Shown piece by piece: positions 8,961 to 18,300 of a DNA stretch of 64,000 nucleotides. This DNA is from AP-15 sp963818695 (lineage in GTDB: Bacteria > Pseudomonadota > Alphaproteobacteria > ATCC43930 > CGMCC-115725): assembly GCA_963818695.1 (NCBI GenBank), contig CAWFTG010000011.1:434001-498000 (forward strand), given 5' to 3'. Positions within the stretch are counted from its first letter, which is position 1, and the number at the start of each line of letters is the position of its first letter. Under the pieces are notes generated by a model. The model made no database searches and was not told the DNA's origin. It saw only the letters and a program-made list of their open reading frames with translations. Position numbers and translations under genes: made by a program.

Positions 8961-10205
8961 TTGACATTGCCGTTACCGGTTTTCGATATCGGGGATCCCG
9001 CGCGGCGAAATTCGCCGCTCGAGGTGCTGCAGGTCTTTCTGCGTCTGGGGCTGACGTCGTTTGGCGGGCCGGTTGCGCATCTCGGCTATTTCCGCGCCGA
9101 GTTTGTCGAGCGGCGCCGCTGGCTCGACGAGGCGGCTTACGCCGACATCGTCGCGCTCTGCCAATTTCTGCCGGGGCCGGCGAGCAGCCAGACCGGCATC
9201 AGCATAGGCATATTGCGCGCGGGAATTCCCGGAGCGCTGTGCGCATGGCTCGGCTTCACCGGGCCGTCGGCCGTCGCGATGATCCTCTTCGGCTACGGTG
9301 TGACGGCGTTCGGCAACCTGGCCGATTCGGCTTGGCTGCACGGGCTCAAGATCGTTGCCGTCGCGGTTGTCGCGCAGGCCGTCTGGGGAATGGCGAGGAA
9401 TTTGTGTCCCGACCGCGAACGCGCCACGATTGCCGTCGGTGCCGCCATGCTCGCGCTCGCAAATCCGTCAGCTCCCGGTCAAATCGGTGCGATCGCCGCT
9501 GGCGGGCTGATCGGCTGGGGGCTGTTGCGAGCCGGCGCGCCGGCTCAGGTACAAGATTCCCTGACGGTGCCTCTGCCGCGCGCCTGGTCCGTGACCGCTC
9601 TACTCCTTTTCTCCGCGTTGCTGATCGGGCTCCCGGTGGTTGCTGCAGCGGTGCCGTCGCATGCGGTCGCTCTCATTGCTTCGTTCTACCGTTCCGGCGC
9701 GCTGGTGTTCGGTGGCGGGCATGTTGTCCTGCCGCTGCTGCAGGCCGCCGTGGTGCCGCCGGGATGGGTAACGAACGACGCCTTTCTCGCTGGCTATGGT
9801 GCCGCCCAAGCGGTGCCGGGACCGCTTTTCACATTTTCCGCCTATCTCGGCACGGTCATGGGCCCGCCGCCGCGTGGCTGGCTCGGCGGTCTGATCTGTC
9901 TCGTGGCGATCTTTTTGCCGTCATTTCTGCTGCTGATCGGCGCGTTGCCCTTCTGGGATACGCTGCGCCGGCGGACCGCGGTGCGCTCGGCCCTGAGCGG
10001 CGTCAATGCGGCCGTTGTGGGCCTGTTGTTGGCGGCGCTCTACAAGCCCGTGTGGGTGAGCGCGATCTTCGGCCCGGCGGATTTTGCGATCGGAATCATA
10101 GCGTTTCTGCTGTTGGCGCTGTGGGCGGTGCCGCCTTGGCTGGTGGTGGTCTTTGGCGCGTCTGCCGCAACTCTGGTGGGGGTTGTTCCGGTGTTTCATG
10201 GTTAG
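8961..10205 (+). CDS. chrA: Chromate efflux transporter, ChrA (CHR) family
   Basis: This is a two-domain CHR transporter of about 414 residues. The N-terminal half contains LRLGLTSFGGPVAHLGYF and QFLPGPASSQ; the C-terminal half repeats the theme with SGALVFGGGHVVLPLL and AAQAVPGPLFTFSAYLG. About ten membrane helices are visible. I favour the TTG at 8961, preceded by GTAAGAGAA; an ATG at 8895 would overlap copA. It exports chromate or related oxyanions by proton coupling. It lies 52 bases behind copA and overlaps the creatininase start by 8 bases, suggesting one transcript. Confidence 0.9.
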   Translation: MTLPLPVFDIGDPARRNSPLEVLQVFLRLGLTSFGGPVAHLGYFRAEFVERRRWLDEAAYADIVALCQFLPGPASSQTGISIGILRAGIPGALCAWLGFTGPSAVAMILFGYGVTAFGNLADSAWLHGLKIVAVAVVAQAVWGMARNLCPDRERATIAVGAAMLALANPSAPGQIGAIAAGGLIGWGLLRAGAPAQVQDSLTVPLPRAWSVTALLLFSALLIGLPVVAAAVPSHAVALIASFYRSGALVFGGGHVVLPLLQAAVVPPGWVTNDAFLAGYGAAQAVPGPLFTFSAYLGTVMGPPPRGWLGGLICLVAIFLPSFLLLIGALPFWDTLRRRTAVRSALSGVNAAVVGLLLAALYKPVWVSAIFGPADFAIGIIAFLLLALWAVPPWLVVVFGASAATLVGVVPVFHG

Positions 10206-10977
10206 GGCAGCACTGTGTCTGTGCCTTGTGCTCCTCGGCATGCCGAGCGCCCGTGCGGCGGATACAGTATTTCTGGAAGAGCTGACCTGGACCGAACTGC
10301 GGGACCTCATCCAATCCGGTAAGACGACGATCATCATTCCGATCGGCGGCACCGAGCAGAACGGGGCGCATATGGCGCTCGGCAAGCACAATTTCCGAGT
10401 GCATTTCCTGTCGGAGAAGATTGCCCGCAGCCTCGGCAACGCGCTGGTGGCGCCCGTTATTTCCTATGTGCCTGAAGGCGCCATCGAGCCGCCGACCGGG
10501 CATATGGGATATCCCGGCACGATCACCGTCCCGACAGACGCCTTCGATAAGGTCCTCGAATACGCCGCGCGCAGCTTCAAGCACGCCGGCTTTCACGACA
10601 TTGTCTTTCTCGGCGACCACGGGGGTTACCAGAAGGACGAGAAGGCAGTAGCGGACCGGCTCGACAAGGAATGGGCCGGAACTCCGGTCCGGGTTCACGC
10701 CATCGAGGAATATTACCGGGCGAGCGAAAGCGAATTCGGAGGCTGGCTGGAGAGCAAGGGCTATTCCAAAGGGGAGGTCGGCACTCATGCCGGCCTCGCC
10801 GACACCTCGCTGGCCATGGCCGTGGATCCTCGCCTCGTGCGCGCCGATCGCTTGCAGCCTGGAAATGGCGCCAGAGGCGATCCGCGCCGGTCGAGCGCCG
10901 AACTCGGTCAACTCGGTGTTGATCTGATCGTGACGCGGACAGTCGACGCGATTAGAAAGGCGACCAGTCATCCTTAA
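10198..10977 (+). CDS. Exported creatininase-family protein
   Basis: This protein of 259 residues starts with a signal peptide (cleavage likely after residue 20, ARA/AD). The creatininase fold is clear from IIIPIGGTEQNGAH, PTGHMGYPGT and FLGDHGGYQ. In classical creatinine amidohydrolase the first metal site reads EQHG...D; here it reads EQNGAHMALGKHN, so one histidine ligand is Asn and the aspartate position is His/Asn. Metal use or catalysis may differ, or this is a divergent exported subfamily. The ATG overlaps the chrA stop by 8 bases. The next gene also encodes an exported protein. Confidence 0.82.
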   Translation: MVRAALCLCLVLLGMPSARAADTVFLEELTWTELRDLIQSGKTTIIIPIGGTEQNGAHMALGKHNFRVHFLSEKIARSLGNALVAPVISYVPEGAIEPPTGHMGYPGTITVPTDAFDKVLEYAARSFKHAGFHDIVFLGDHGGYQKDEKAVADRLDKEWAGTPVRVHAIEEYYRASESEFGGWLESKGYSKGEVGTHAGLADTSLAMAVDPRLVRADRLQPGNGARGDPRRSSAELGQLGVDLIVTRTVDAIRKATSHP

Positions 10978-10999
10978 CATCAACGTTCGGGAGATCTTT

Positions 11000-12286
11000 G
11001 TGCGTTGGCACTTTGTTCGTTGGTTCCGCCTGGCCCTGTGGCTGGGTCCAGTGGTCGCGTTTTGTGGCTGGGCCGGCGGTTCGGCCTTGCCCTCTCGCTC
11101 GGATGAAGCGCGGGGTGGCTCCCTTTGTTCGGCAGCTCCGATTGGCGCGCGGGCGGGGGTGCCTGTTGCGGGGCTCTTGCGCAAGGTCCGCGTCAATCCC
11201 GACGAACCGGTGCAAACGGTACCCGGAATGCCCGCCGTTCTCGATCCGAAAAACCTTTATAGCGGCGCCGCGGCAGATCGATTGAGCCCGGCGGTGGGCG
11301 GAGCTTTGTCGCGGGTTTATGTCCCGAACCGGCGCTCGAACAGTGTGTACGTTATCGACCCGGCGACGCTAGCGGTCGTCAACCGTTTTCCGGTCGGTGC
11401 CAGTCCGCAGCATGTCGTCCCGTCCTGGGATCTTAAAACGTTGTGGGTCGCGAACAACGGCTCACGCCGCAGCAGCGGCAGCTTGACACCGATCGATCCC
11501 ACTACCGGCAAGCCCGGCAACGCCGTTCCCGTGGACGACCCCTACAATCTGTACTTCACGCCGGACGGGCGTGCCGCGATCGTCGTTGCCGAGCGGCACA
11601 AGCGCCTCGATTTTCGCGACCCGCAGACGATGGCGCTCGAGCAATCGATCGAGGCCCCGAACTGCTCCGGCATCAACCACGCCGATTTCTCGATCGACGG
11701 GCGGTATGCGATCTTCACTTGCGAATTCCGCGGCGGCGGGCTGGTGAAGATCGATCTCGTCAATCGCAAGGTGCTGGGCTATCTGCGCTTTCCTAGGCGC
11801 GGAATGCCGCAGGACATCCGCATTTCACCCGACGGAACGCGCTTTTATGTGGCCGACATGCACGCCGACGGCGTGTACGTCGTCGATGGCGACAGCTTTA
11901 CCGAGACGGACTTCATCCCGACGGGGGTCGGCACGCACGGGCTCTACCCGAGCCGCGACGGCAAGGAGCTCTATGTCGCCAATCGCGGCTCGCACTCGAC
12001 GCGCGGGGCGCCGCACGGTAAGGGCAGCATCGTGGTTATCGACTTCGCGACCGGCAAAGTCGAGCACACCTGGCCGATCCCCGGCGGCGGCAGCCCCGAC
12101 ATGGGCAATGTCAGCGTGGACGGAAAGCAGCTCTGGCTATCCGGCCGGTTCGACAACGTCGTCTACGACATCGACACGACGAGCGGTGCGGTAAAGAGCA
12201 TTCCCGTGGGCCTGGAACCGCACGGTCTTACAGTATGGCCGCAGCCCGGCCGCTACTCGCTCGGCCACACCGGAAACATGCGCTAG
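11000..12286 (+). CDS. Exported YVTN-type beta-propeller protein
   Basis: This protein of 428 residues has an N-terminal hydrophobic export signal (residues 8-28) followed by repeated beta-propeller blades such as VYVIDPATLAVVNRFPVG, FYVADMHADGVYVVDG and LYVANRGSH. The repeats match the YVTN / cytochrome d1-like lactonase superfamily, but no heme-binding cysteines are present. The start is GTG preceded by CGGGAGA. It lies 22 bases after the creatininase-like gene and may act with it in the periplasm. Ligand and reaction are unknown. Confidence 0.85.
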   Translation: MRWHFVRWFRLALWLGPVVAFCGWAGGSALPSRSDEARGGSLCSAAPIGARAGVPVAGLLRKVRVNPDEPVQTVPGMPAVLDPKNLYSGAAADRLSPAVGGALSRVYVPNRRSNSVYVIDPATLAVVNRFPVGASPQHVVPSWDLKTLWVANNGSRRSSGSLTPIDPTTGKPGNAVPVDDPYNLYFTPDGRAAIVVAERHKRLDFRDPQTMALEQSIEAPNCSGINHADFSIDGRYAIFTCEFRGGGLVKIDLVNRKVLGYLRFPRRGMPQDIRISPDGTRFYVADMHADGVYVVDGDSFTETDFIPTGVGTHGLYPSRDGKELYVANRGSHSTRGAPHGKGSIVVIDFATGKVEHTWPIPGGGSPDMGNVSVDGKQLWLSGRFDNVVYDIDTTSGAVKSIPVGLEPHGLTVWPQPGRYSLGHTGNMR

Positions 12287-12326
12287 AAACCCGCTTTCGC
12301 GGCGACGAACGACCAGCCCGGTTTCG

Positions 12327-12352
12327 CCGCCTTGTGAGCAAACGGCGGTTTT
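12327..12352 (+). terminator. Weak intrinsic terminator candidate
   Basis: CCGCC (12327-12331) pairs with GGCGG (12344-12348), followed by TTTT. It lies 40 bases after the propeller gene. The stem is short, so the call is tentative. Confidence 0.3.
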
Positions 12353-12484
12353 GCCAATTCAATTTATGGTTGTGGGACGCCGTGGCATCCTGGCGGACGA
12401 CGGATCGCAGGGAATTTACTGGACAGCCGAGGATTGCGGCGCGTTTTAATTGGCGGTCCCGTGCTGGTATGCAGGTGCAAGGCC

Positions 12485-13270
12485 ATGACCCTCGCAACGA
12501 CAGCTGCCGGCGCCGGCCGATCGCCGCTGCGCTACCTGCCGGTCTTGGCCGCGGCGCTCGCCGCGGTCGCGGTGGCGCTGCTCGTGCTCGGTCCGATCGG
12601 CTGGCGCGCCGGATGGTGGAATTTTCGTTTCGCGTTCCGGGCATTGATGCCCTGGGCGGCCTATTGCGGGATCGCGGCCTTGGTCGTCTCGGCGCTGGCT
12701 TTGCTCCTCGGCCGCTCGCGGATCGAGTGGCGCGGGGTCGCTGTCGCGGTCGTGGCGTTTGCCGCAGGTCTCCTGATCGCCTACGTCCCGTGGCACTACG
12801 ACCGGCTGCGCCTGGCCGTGCCGCCGATCCACGATATTACGACCGATCCCGACAACCCTCCCGCCTTCACCGCTGTCATAGCGGCGCGAACCGCCGCCGG
12901 CGGAAATCCGGCCACGTATGAAGGCGCTAAAATTGCCGAGCAGCAACGGCACGCTTATCCCGACATCGCACCTCTGAACCTGGCGCTACCCCGGGACGCC
13001 GCGTTCAATCGCGCGCTCGACGCCGCCCAACGGATGGGATGGACAATCGTCGCCGCCGACGATACGGCGGGCCGCATCGAGGCGAGCGACAGGAGCCGCT
13101 GGTTCGGCTTTACCGACGACATCGTCGTCCGCATCACCCCAGAAGGCTCGGGCAGCCGCGTCGATGTCCGCTCCTCATCCCGTCTCGGGCGCAGCGATTT
13201 CGGGGTCAACGCCGCGCGCATCCGCGCCTATCTCGCGGCGCTGCGCACGAGTACCAAAACACAGGGATAG
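12485..13270 (+). CDS. DUF1499 domain membrane protein
   Basis: This is a 261-residue protein. Three hydrophobic segments lie in its first ~115 residues (LPVLAAALAAVAVALLVLG, AAYCGIAALVVSALALLLG and the next one), followed by the DUF1499 domain (residues ~125-255), with FNRALDAAQRMGW, GRIEASDRSRWFGF and VDVRSSSRLGRSDFG. DUF1499 proteins are found mostly in proteobacteria and plants and have no assigned function. The ATG at 12485 follows GCAAGG. The CoA-transferase begins two bases after its stop, so the two genes are probably co-transcribed. Confidence 0.87.
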   Translation: MTLATTAAGAGRSPLRYLPVLAAALAAVAVALLVLGPIGWRAGWWNFRFAFRALMPWAAYCGIAALVVSALALLLGRSRIEWRGVAVAVVAFAAGLLIAYVPWHYDRLRLAVPPIHDITTDPDNPPAFTAVIAARTAAGGNPATYEGAKIAEQQRHAYPDIAPLNLALPRDAAFNRALDAAQRMGWTIVAADDTAGRIEASDRSRWFGFTDDIVVRITPEGSGSRVDVRSSSRLGRSDFGVNAARIRAYLAALRTSTKTQG

Positions 13271-13272
13271 CA

Positions 13273-14410
13273 ATGTCGAGCATTCGCCCGCTCTCCGGCA
13301 TCACCGTCATCGAGATCGGCCACAGCGTGGCGGCGCCTTATGCCGGCATGATCCTGGGCGAACTCGGCGCCGAGGTGATCAAGGTCGAGAACCCGAAGGG
13401 GGGCGACGCCTGCCGCGGCTGGGGGCCGCCCTTCACCGACGGGACGGCGACCGCATTCCACGCCTTCAACCGCGCCAAGCGCGGCGTCACGATTGATCTC
13501 GGCGATCCGGCCCAGGTCGAAAAGCTGCACCGGCTGCTCCGCGAGCGCGCCGACGTCCTCATCCACAACCTCAAATACGGCACGCTCGACCGGTATGGCC
13601 TCTCCGCCGCCGCGCTAACTGCCGAGAAGCCAAGCCTCGTCTATTGCAATATCGGAGCCTTCGGCGTCGACCGGGCCGTTGCGCGACCGCCCCGGCTACG
13701 ACCCGATGATGCAGGCCTATGGCGGGCTGATGAGCCTGCTAGGCGAAAACGGCAGGCCGCCGGTCCGCGTCACCGTCTCGATCATCGACATGGCGACGGC
13801 GATGTGGGCGGTGATCGGCATTCTCGCCGCGCTACAGGAACGCGGGCGCACCGGGCGCGGCGGGGTCATCGACACCTCGCTCTACGAGACGACGCTCGCC
13901 TGGATGAGCCTGCCGATCTCGGCCTATCTCGCCAATGGGGAGATCCCGAAGCGGCACGGCTCCGGGGTCGAACAGATCGTTCCCTATCAGGCCTTCGGGG
14001 CCGCCGACGGCCATATCATGGTCGCTGCCGGCAACGACAATTTGTTTCGCCGGCTGTGCGAGAAGATCGGCCGGTCCGGTCTCGCAGAGGATCCGCGCTT
14101 CCGGACCAACGGCGACCGGGTCGTCAATCGCGCAGCGCTGATCCCGATCCTTTCCGATCTGTTCGCGACCGAGCCGATCGCGGTCTGGACCGGGCGGCTC
14201 GACGCCGCCGGAATTCCAAACGGACCGATCCAGACGATCGACCAGGTCGTAGCCGACGCGCAGACCACAGCGCTCGGCATTATCCAGCAGCTGAGCTCGA
14301 TTTCGCTCGTCGGACTTCCGCTGTCGTTCGACGGTGCTCGCCCACCCTTGGCCAAGCTGGCGCCGCAGCTCGGAGAGGACAACCCCGAGATCGTCGATCC
14401 GGCCGCATGA
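13273..14410 (+). pseudogene. CaiB/BaiF family (type III) CoA-transferase, one frameshift
   Basis: The gene encodes a type III CoA-transferase of about 379 residues. The N-terminal part (PLSGITVIEIGHSVAAPYAG, ELGAEVIKVENP, HNLKYGTLDRYG) is in one frame up to about 13670. The rest (RPGYDPMMQAYGGLM, VDTSLYE-like GGVIDTSLYETT, GIPNGPIQTIDQV) continues in the next frame. Removing one C at 13671-13672 restores the family sequence, so the break is one extra base. All other parts look conserved, so this may be a sequence error rather than a dead gene. Its stop overlaps the lipoprotein start (ATGA). Confidence 0.85.
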
Positions 14411-15000
14411 CGGCTCGCGGTCGCGGCTTCGTCGCCGCCTCGCTCGGATTGGCCCTCGCCGCCTGCGCGCAGCCTCCAGCGCCGGAACTTCCCGCTCAAC
14501 CGAGCGCTGCGGCCGTCGCCCCGGTGCGCGGGGATATTCCATCGCGGTTCGTCGGTTTGATCGGCACCAGGGCGCAGCACGCGCCGCCGTTTCTAGGCGT
14601 GCCCGACACAAATTTTTATTGTCTGCGCAGCTTCCTCGACCGGCAGACCGGGGAGACCCGCTACCAGCTTTATGTGTCCGACAGTTATTCGGGCCCCGAG
14701 CGGCACTGGGACGCTGCGCGCGACGGCGGCGGACGCACCCTACGCGTCCTCGAAATCACCCGACACCAGATCACCTGTGATGGCGGCTGCGCCTACACGG
14801 AGGAATTCGCCGCCGACATTCCGGAGAGCGAGCTGCGCGCGAATCCTAACGGGCTGAAGGTTACCTTCGGTGCACAATCGGGCACGGAAAAGACGATCAC
14901 CATTAGCGGCAGCCAGATCACCGCCCAGCTCGCCGCGGTGGACGCCGTGCACAACCCGGCGCTACCGACCGCCGCGGCGCCCTATCCTCCTCACCAGTAA
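14407..15000 (+). CDS. Putative lipoprotein
   Basis: The predicted protein has 197 residues. It has a lipoprotein signal ending in the lipobox LAAC (Cys20), followed by a Pro/Ala-rich spacer and a soluble domain with DTNFYCLRSFLDR, YQLYVSDSYSG and ITCDGGCAYTEEF. The cysteines in the last motif could form a disulfide. It should sit on the periplasmic face of a membrane. The start overlaps the CoA-transferase stop by four bases, suggesting translational coupling. I do not recognise a functional family. Confidence 0.75.
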   Translation: MTARGRGFVAASLGLALAACAQPPAPELPAQPSAAAVAPVRGDIPSRFVGLIGTRAQHAPPFLGVPDTNFYCLRSFLDRQTGETRYQLYVSDSYSGPERHWDAARDGGGRTLRVLEITRHQITCDGGCAYTEEFAADIPESELRANPNGLKVTFGAQSGTEKTITISGSQITAQLAAVDAVHNPALPTAAAPYPPHQ

Positions 15001-15287
15001 GCGCCGGCGCTGGTCCAGTTCTGGGCGAGCGGGGTGGTCTTGCACCCGTCGACGCCCTGCGCGGACGGAACGCCGGGTCCGACGCATGGATCGTGCTGCG
15101 GAATAACGGCCGAGGCGAGATGCCGCTGCGGATGCGAGTTGGCGCGCGGGCACGCCACGGCGCTGACCCCGGCGAGCAGCAGCAGAAACAGCAGAAGCAG
15201 CGCCCAGGCCGCGGCCACCACGCGCCAGCCTCCGATTTGACGATCGTCGATCAGGTGCGCGCGTTCGAGTTCAATGGCATCGATCAT
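14991..15287 (-). CDS. Small single-pass membrane protein
   Basis: This is a protein of 98 residues. A charged N-terminus (MIDAIELERAHLIDD) precedes one strong membrane helix (AAAWALLLLFLLLLAGVSAV), then a periplasmic tail with three cysteines. The ATG at 15287 has a clear GAGAGG site 6 bases upstream, which supports translation; the frame extends further upstream without such a site. It converges on the lipoprotein gene and overlaps it by ten bases. No function can be assigned. Confidence 0.6.
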   Translation of the reverse strand: MIDAIELERAHLIDDRQIGGWRVVAAAWALLLLFLLLLAGVSAVACPRANSHPQRHLASAVIPQHDPCVGPGVPSAQGVDGCKTTPLAQNWTSAGAYW

Positions 15288-15465
15288 AATCTGCCTCTCG
15301 ATGTTGCACCGCACCAAATTAGGTGGGCGGCTTCTCCTGTGCAGACCCCTGCGACCATGTCGGCCATGCCATCACATTGTGGTGATTGACATTGCTGCCG
15401 CGCCTCATCGACCCGGCTCGGATCGCGCCATATATTCGGGCTACGACACCACAGGAGGCCGAGGA

Positions 15466-16485
15466 ATGAAATTCGGGCTTTTCGGCGGGGCGCGCGCCCG
15501 CGGCGGCCCCGCCGGCGACAGTTCCGCCTATCACGACTTCATGCATTACGTCGTCGAGGCGGAGAAGCTCGGTTTTTCGAGCGTCTTTCTGGTCGAGCAC
15601 CATTTCACCGGGTTTGGCCAGGTGTCGGCGTCGATGAGCCTGCTCGCCTATCTGGCCGCGCGCACCGAGCGCATCCGGCTCGGCACCGCAGTCGTCGTGC
15701 TGCCCTGGCACAACCCGATCCTGGTCGCCGAGCAGGCGGCAACCCTCGACCTGTTGTCGAATGGCCGCCTCGATTTCGGGGTCGGAAAGGGCTATCGAAC
15801 TTACGAATTCTCCGGCTTCTGCATCCCGCCCGAGGAGGCGACCGATCGGTTCGACGAGGCGATGGACGTGATCCGCAAGGCGTGGACGAGCCAGGGCCGG
15901 TTCTCACATCATGGCAAGCGCTGGCATTTCGACAACGTCGTCGTCGAGCCGTACCCAATCCAGCAGCCCCATCCGCCTTTTTGGCTCGGCGCCGGCAGCG
16001 CCGAGTTCATCCGCCGCGCTGCACGCGAGGGCTACAACCTGCTGCTCGACCAGATCGCCCCGACCGATCTGATCATCGAGCGCGTCGCCACGTTTCGCGA
16101 TGAATGCGAGCGGGTCGGGCGGCGTTACGACCCGATGATGGTAGGGGTAACCCGCGGGCTGCAGATCGTCCACAATGAAGAGGAGCGCAAACGGGCGATC
16201 ATCACCCGCCGCCAAGTGCTGAAGAACATCGGCGATCTCGCCCGCGGTCCCGGCGCCGAGCGTTATGCGCACATCAAAGAGGACGAGGACTCGTTCGAAC
16301 TCGACGACGCGCCACTGCTCGGCACGCCGGAGGAGATCATCGCGCGGTTGAAACGGCTCGAGGCCGGCGGCGTCGAGAATGTGCTGTTCGCCGCCCCCGG
16401 CGCCTCGATCGCCGGGTTGCGCACCTTCGCCGAGGAAATCATGCCCGCCTTCGACCGGGATTCGATGGCCCTCGCGCAGGTGTAG
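15466..16485 (+). CDS. LLM-class flavin-dependent monooxygenase
   Basis: This is a luciferase-like TIM-barrel protein of 339 residues. It starts KFGLFGGARA and contains SVFLVEHHFTGFG, RIRLGTAVVVLPWHNP and GRLDFGVGKGYRTYEF, all typical of F420- or FMN-dependent oxidoreductases; the alphaproteobacterial setting favours FMN. The ATG at 15466 follows AGGAGG and GAGGA. The C-terminus contains GTPEEIIARLKRLEAGGVENVLF. Its stop is four bases from the convergent pxpC stop. Substrate unknown. Confidence 0.9.
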   Translation: MKFGLFGGARARGGPAGDSSAYHDFMHYVVEAEKLGFSSVFLVEHHFTGFGQVSASMSLLAYLAARTERIRLGTAVVVLPWHNPILVAEQAATLDLLSNGRLDFGVGKGYRTYEFSGFCIPPEEATDRFDEAMDVIRKAWTSQGRFSHHGKRWHFDNVVVEPYPIQQPHPPFWLGAGSAEFIRRAAREGYNLLLDQIAPTDLIIERVATFRDECERVGRRYDPMMVGVTRGLQIVHNEEERKRAIITRRQVLKNIGDLARGPGAERYAHIKEDEDSFELDDAPLLGTPEEIIARLKRLEAGGVENVLFAAPGASIAGLRTFAEEIMPAFDRDSMALAQV

Positions 16486-16489
16486 TGCT

Positions 16490-17524
16490 TCATTCGAAGC
16501 CGGTAATGACGCCGCTGATCAAATTCTCGCCGTAGAGCGACCCGATATCGAGCTCAATTTCACTCGGCGCCGGCTCGAGCGCCCCAACAAGCTTGGTGAA
16601 TTCGCGTTCCGCTTCCCGGCACATTTCTTCGGCGGCTTCGAGCTCGACAGAAACGAAACGCATTGGATCGCCGGGACGGCACCTGGCTAGCCTCGGCAAG
16701 TCAGCGGAAATCACGGTGGCAATCTTCGGGTAGCCGCCGGTCGTCTGGTGATCGGCGAGAAGCACGATCGGCTGCCCCGAGCCGGGAATTTGGATCGCAC
16801 CGGTGGCGATCGCGTCTGAGACGATGTCCCAGCCGCGCCGATGCCGCAGCAGCGGGCCATCCAAGCGCATACCCATGCGGTCGGTGTCTTTCGACACCCG
16901 GAACTCGGCGTCGACCAGGGTCGCGAACGCCTCTTTTCTAAAATATTTCTGCTGCGGCCCGAGGACGATGCGGATGGGCTGGTCGAACGACCCAGAAGGC
17001 GGGGCGGGCGCCCGCAGCTCGTTCCGCTCGGAGGCGCACCCAATCGCCAACGGTATGACATCGTAGCGTAGCAGGGCGCGCCCGTTCAGCCCCCCGAGTG
17101 CCGCCCGCACATAGGTCGAACCACTGCCGAGGACGCGCGGCACGGCGATCCCTCCCTCGACGGCCAGATAGCAACACGCGGATTGTCGGCCGAGCGTGAT
17201 TTGCACGACATCGCCCCGGCGCAGCATGACACTTTGACCTGCGGCGACCAATCTCGGACCTTCACTGCCAATGCGCAGACCGGCACCGGTTCCGGCGAGC
17301 GCGAGCCGCGCTGAATCGGCGGCGACCTCAAGGGTCGGCCCGCTGACCAGGATTTCGAGTGCCGCCATCCCCTGCGGATTGCCGACCAGCGCATTAGCGA
17401 GGCGCAGAGCGAAGCCGTCGAGCGCGCCCGAGATAGGCACCCCGATATTCTGGTAGCCGATCCTTCCGAGGTCCTGCACGGTCATGTGAAGACCGGGGGC
17501 CAACACCTTGAGACCGCGCGTCAT
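16490..17524 (-). CDS. pxpC: 5-oxoprolinase subunit PxpC (biotin-dependent carboxyltransferase family)
   Basis: This is a 344-residue protein related to KipA and to the carboxyltransferase part of urea amidolyase. Typical segments are GLHMTVQDLGRIGYQNIGVP, SGALDGFALRLANALVGN, LGGLNGRAL and LLADHQTTGGYPKIATV. With PxpA and PxpB it forms the ATP-dependent 5-oxoprolinase that turns pyroglutamate into glutamate. The start ATG at 17524 overlaps the pxpB stop by four bases (ATGA), so the two are translationally coupled. Confidence 0.92.
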   Translation of the reverse strand: MTRGLKVLAPGLHMTVQDLGRIGYQNIGVPISGALDGFALRLANALVGNPQGMAALEILVSGPTLEVAADSARLALAGTGAGLRIGSEGPRLVAAGQSVMLRRGDVVQITLGRQSACCYLAVEGGIAVPRVLGSGSTYVRAALGGLNGRALLRYDVIPLAIGCASERNELRAPAPPSGSFDQPIRIVLGPQQKYFRKEAFATLVDAEFRVSKDTDRMGMRLDGPLLRHRRGWDIVSDAIATGAIQIPGSGQPIVLLADHQTTGGYPKIATVISADLPRLARCRPGDPMRFVSVELEAAEEMCREAEREFTKLVGALEPAPSEIELDIGSLYGENLISGVITGFE

Positions 17525-18243
17525 AGGGCAATCGGCTCGCTTCCGACCTCGTAGCTGCGATTCTCCACTGCCCGGCGGATCGATGCGAAAGCGGCCGCGT
17601 CGATCGGCTGAAAGCTGACGGCGTCGCCGGGTGCGAAAAGCGCAGGTTTGGGGTGCTCGGGGTCGAACATCCGGATCGGAGTCGCGCCGATCAGATGCCA
17701 CCCGCCAGGACTCTCATAGGGATAGATTGCGGTCAGCGAGGTGGCGATCGAGATCGAACCGGCGGGTACGCGCAGCCGTGGGTCGGCGCGCCGCGGCAAT
17801 GCGAGCTGCGGCGGCAGATCGCCCATGTAGGGAAAGCCCGGCAGGAAACCGAGCATATAGACGTGGAACCGGGTGCCGCTGTGCAACGCGACGACGTCGT
17901 CCGGCGTCAGCCCGGTCAGACGCGCCACTTCCGCCAGATCGGGGGCGAATTCGCCTTCATAGCAGACCGGCACGTGCCACAGCTTGGCGCTGGATCGCGG
18001 GTTGCCGTCGAGATCGAGCAAGGGCTCGATCGCGCGCTGCAGTTCGCTGCGGCTGGTCAACAAAGGATCGTAATAGACCGCCAGCGAACGAAAGGTCGGC
18101 ACCGTCTCGATGATCCCGGCCGGCGGCTTCGAACGGATGCCCGCATCGAGGCGGAGCACGCGCTCGCTGATCGCCCGATCGACCCGATCGCCGAACTCGA
18201 CGACGAGGGCGCGGTCGCCGGCCGACAGGAAACGCACTTTCAT
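17521..18243 (-). CDS. pxpB: 5-oxoprolinase subunit PxpB (KipI-like)
   Basis: This 240-residue protein belongs to the allophanate-hydrolase subunit 1 / KipI family. Signature segments are LSAGDRALVVEFGD at the N-terminus, VPVCYEGEFAPDL, FHVYMLGFLPGFPYMGDLP and RVPAGSISIATSLTAIYP. The reading frame is open far upstream, but the ATG at 18243 gives the family N-terminus and avoids running into the divergent pxpA. The promoter must lie in the 57 bases between pxpB and pxpA. Confidence 0.92.
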   Translation of the reverse strand: MKVRFLSAGDRALVVEFGDRVDRAISERVLRLDAGIRSKPPAGIIETVPTFRSLAVYYDPLLTSRSELQRAIEPLLDLDGNPRSSAKLWHVPVCYEGEFAPDLAEVARLTGLTPDDVVALHSGTRFHVYMLGFLPGFPYMGDLPPQLALPRRADPRLRVPAGSISIATSLTAIYPYESPGGWHLIGATPIRMFDPEHPKPALFAPGDAVSFQPIDAAAFASIRRAVENRSYEVGSEPIAL

Positions 18244-18300
18244 CGCTTTCCCTGGTAGACTGCGTATGGCGTCAATGGCCGATCGAATCGAGGAGGCGGC

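Noticed and set aside
13039..15000. A 653-codon open frame that looks like a fusion of a CoA-transferase start and a lipoprotein
   Set aside because: The middle third is Arg/Pro-rich nonsense, while the real CoA-transferase continues in the next frame. The fusion is created by the +1 shift at 13671.
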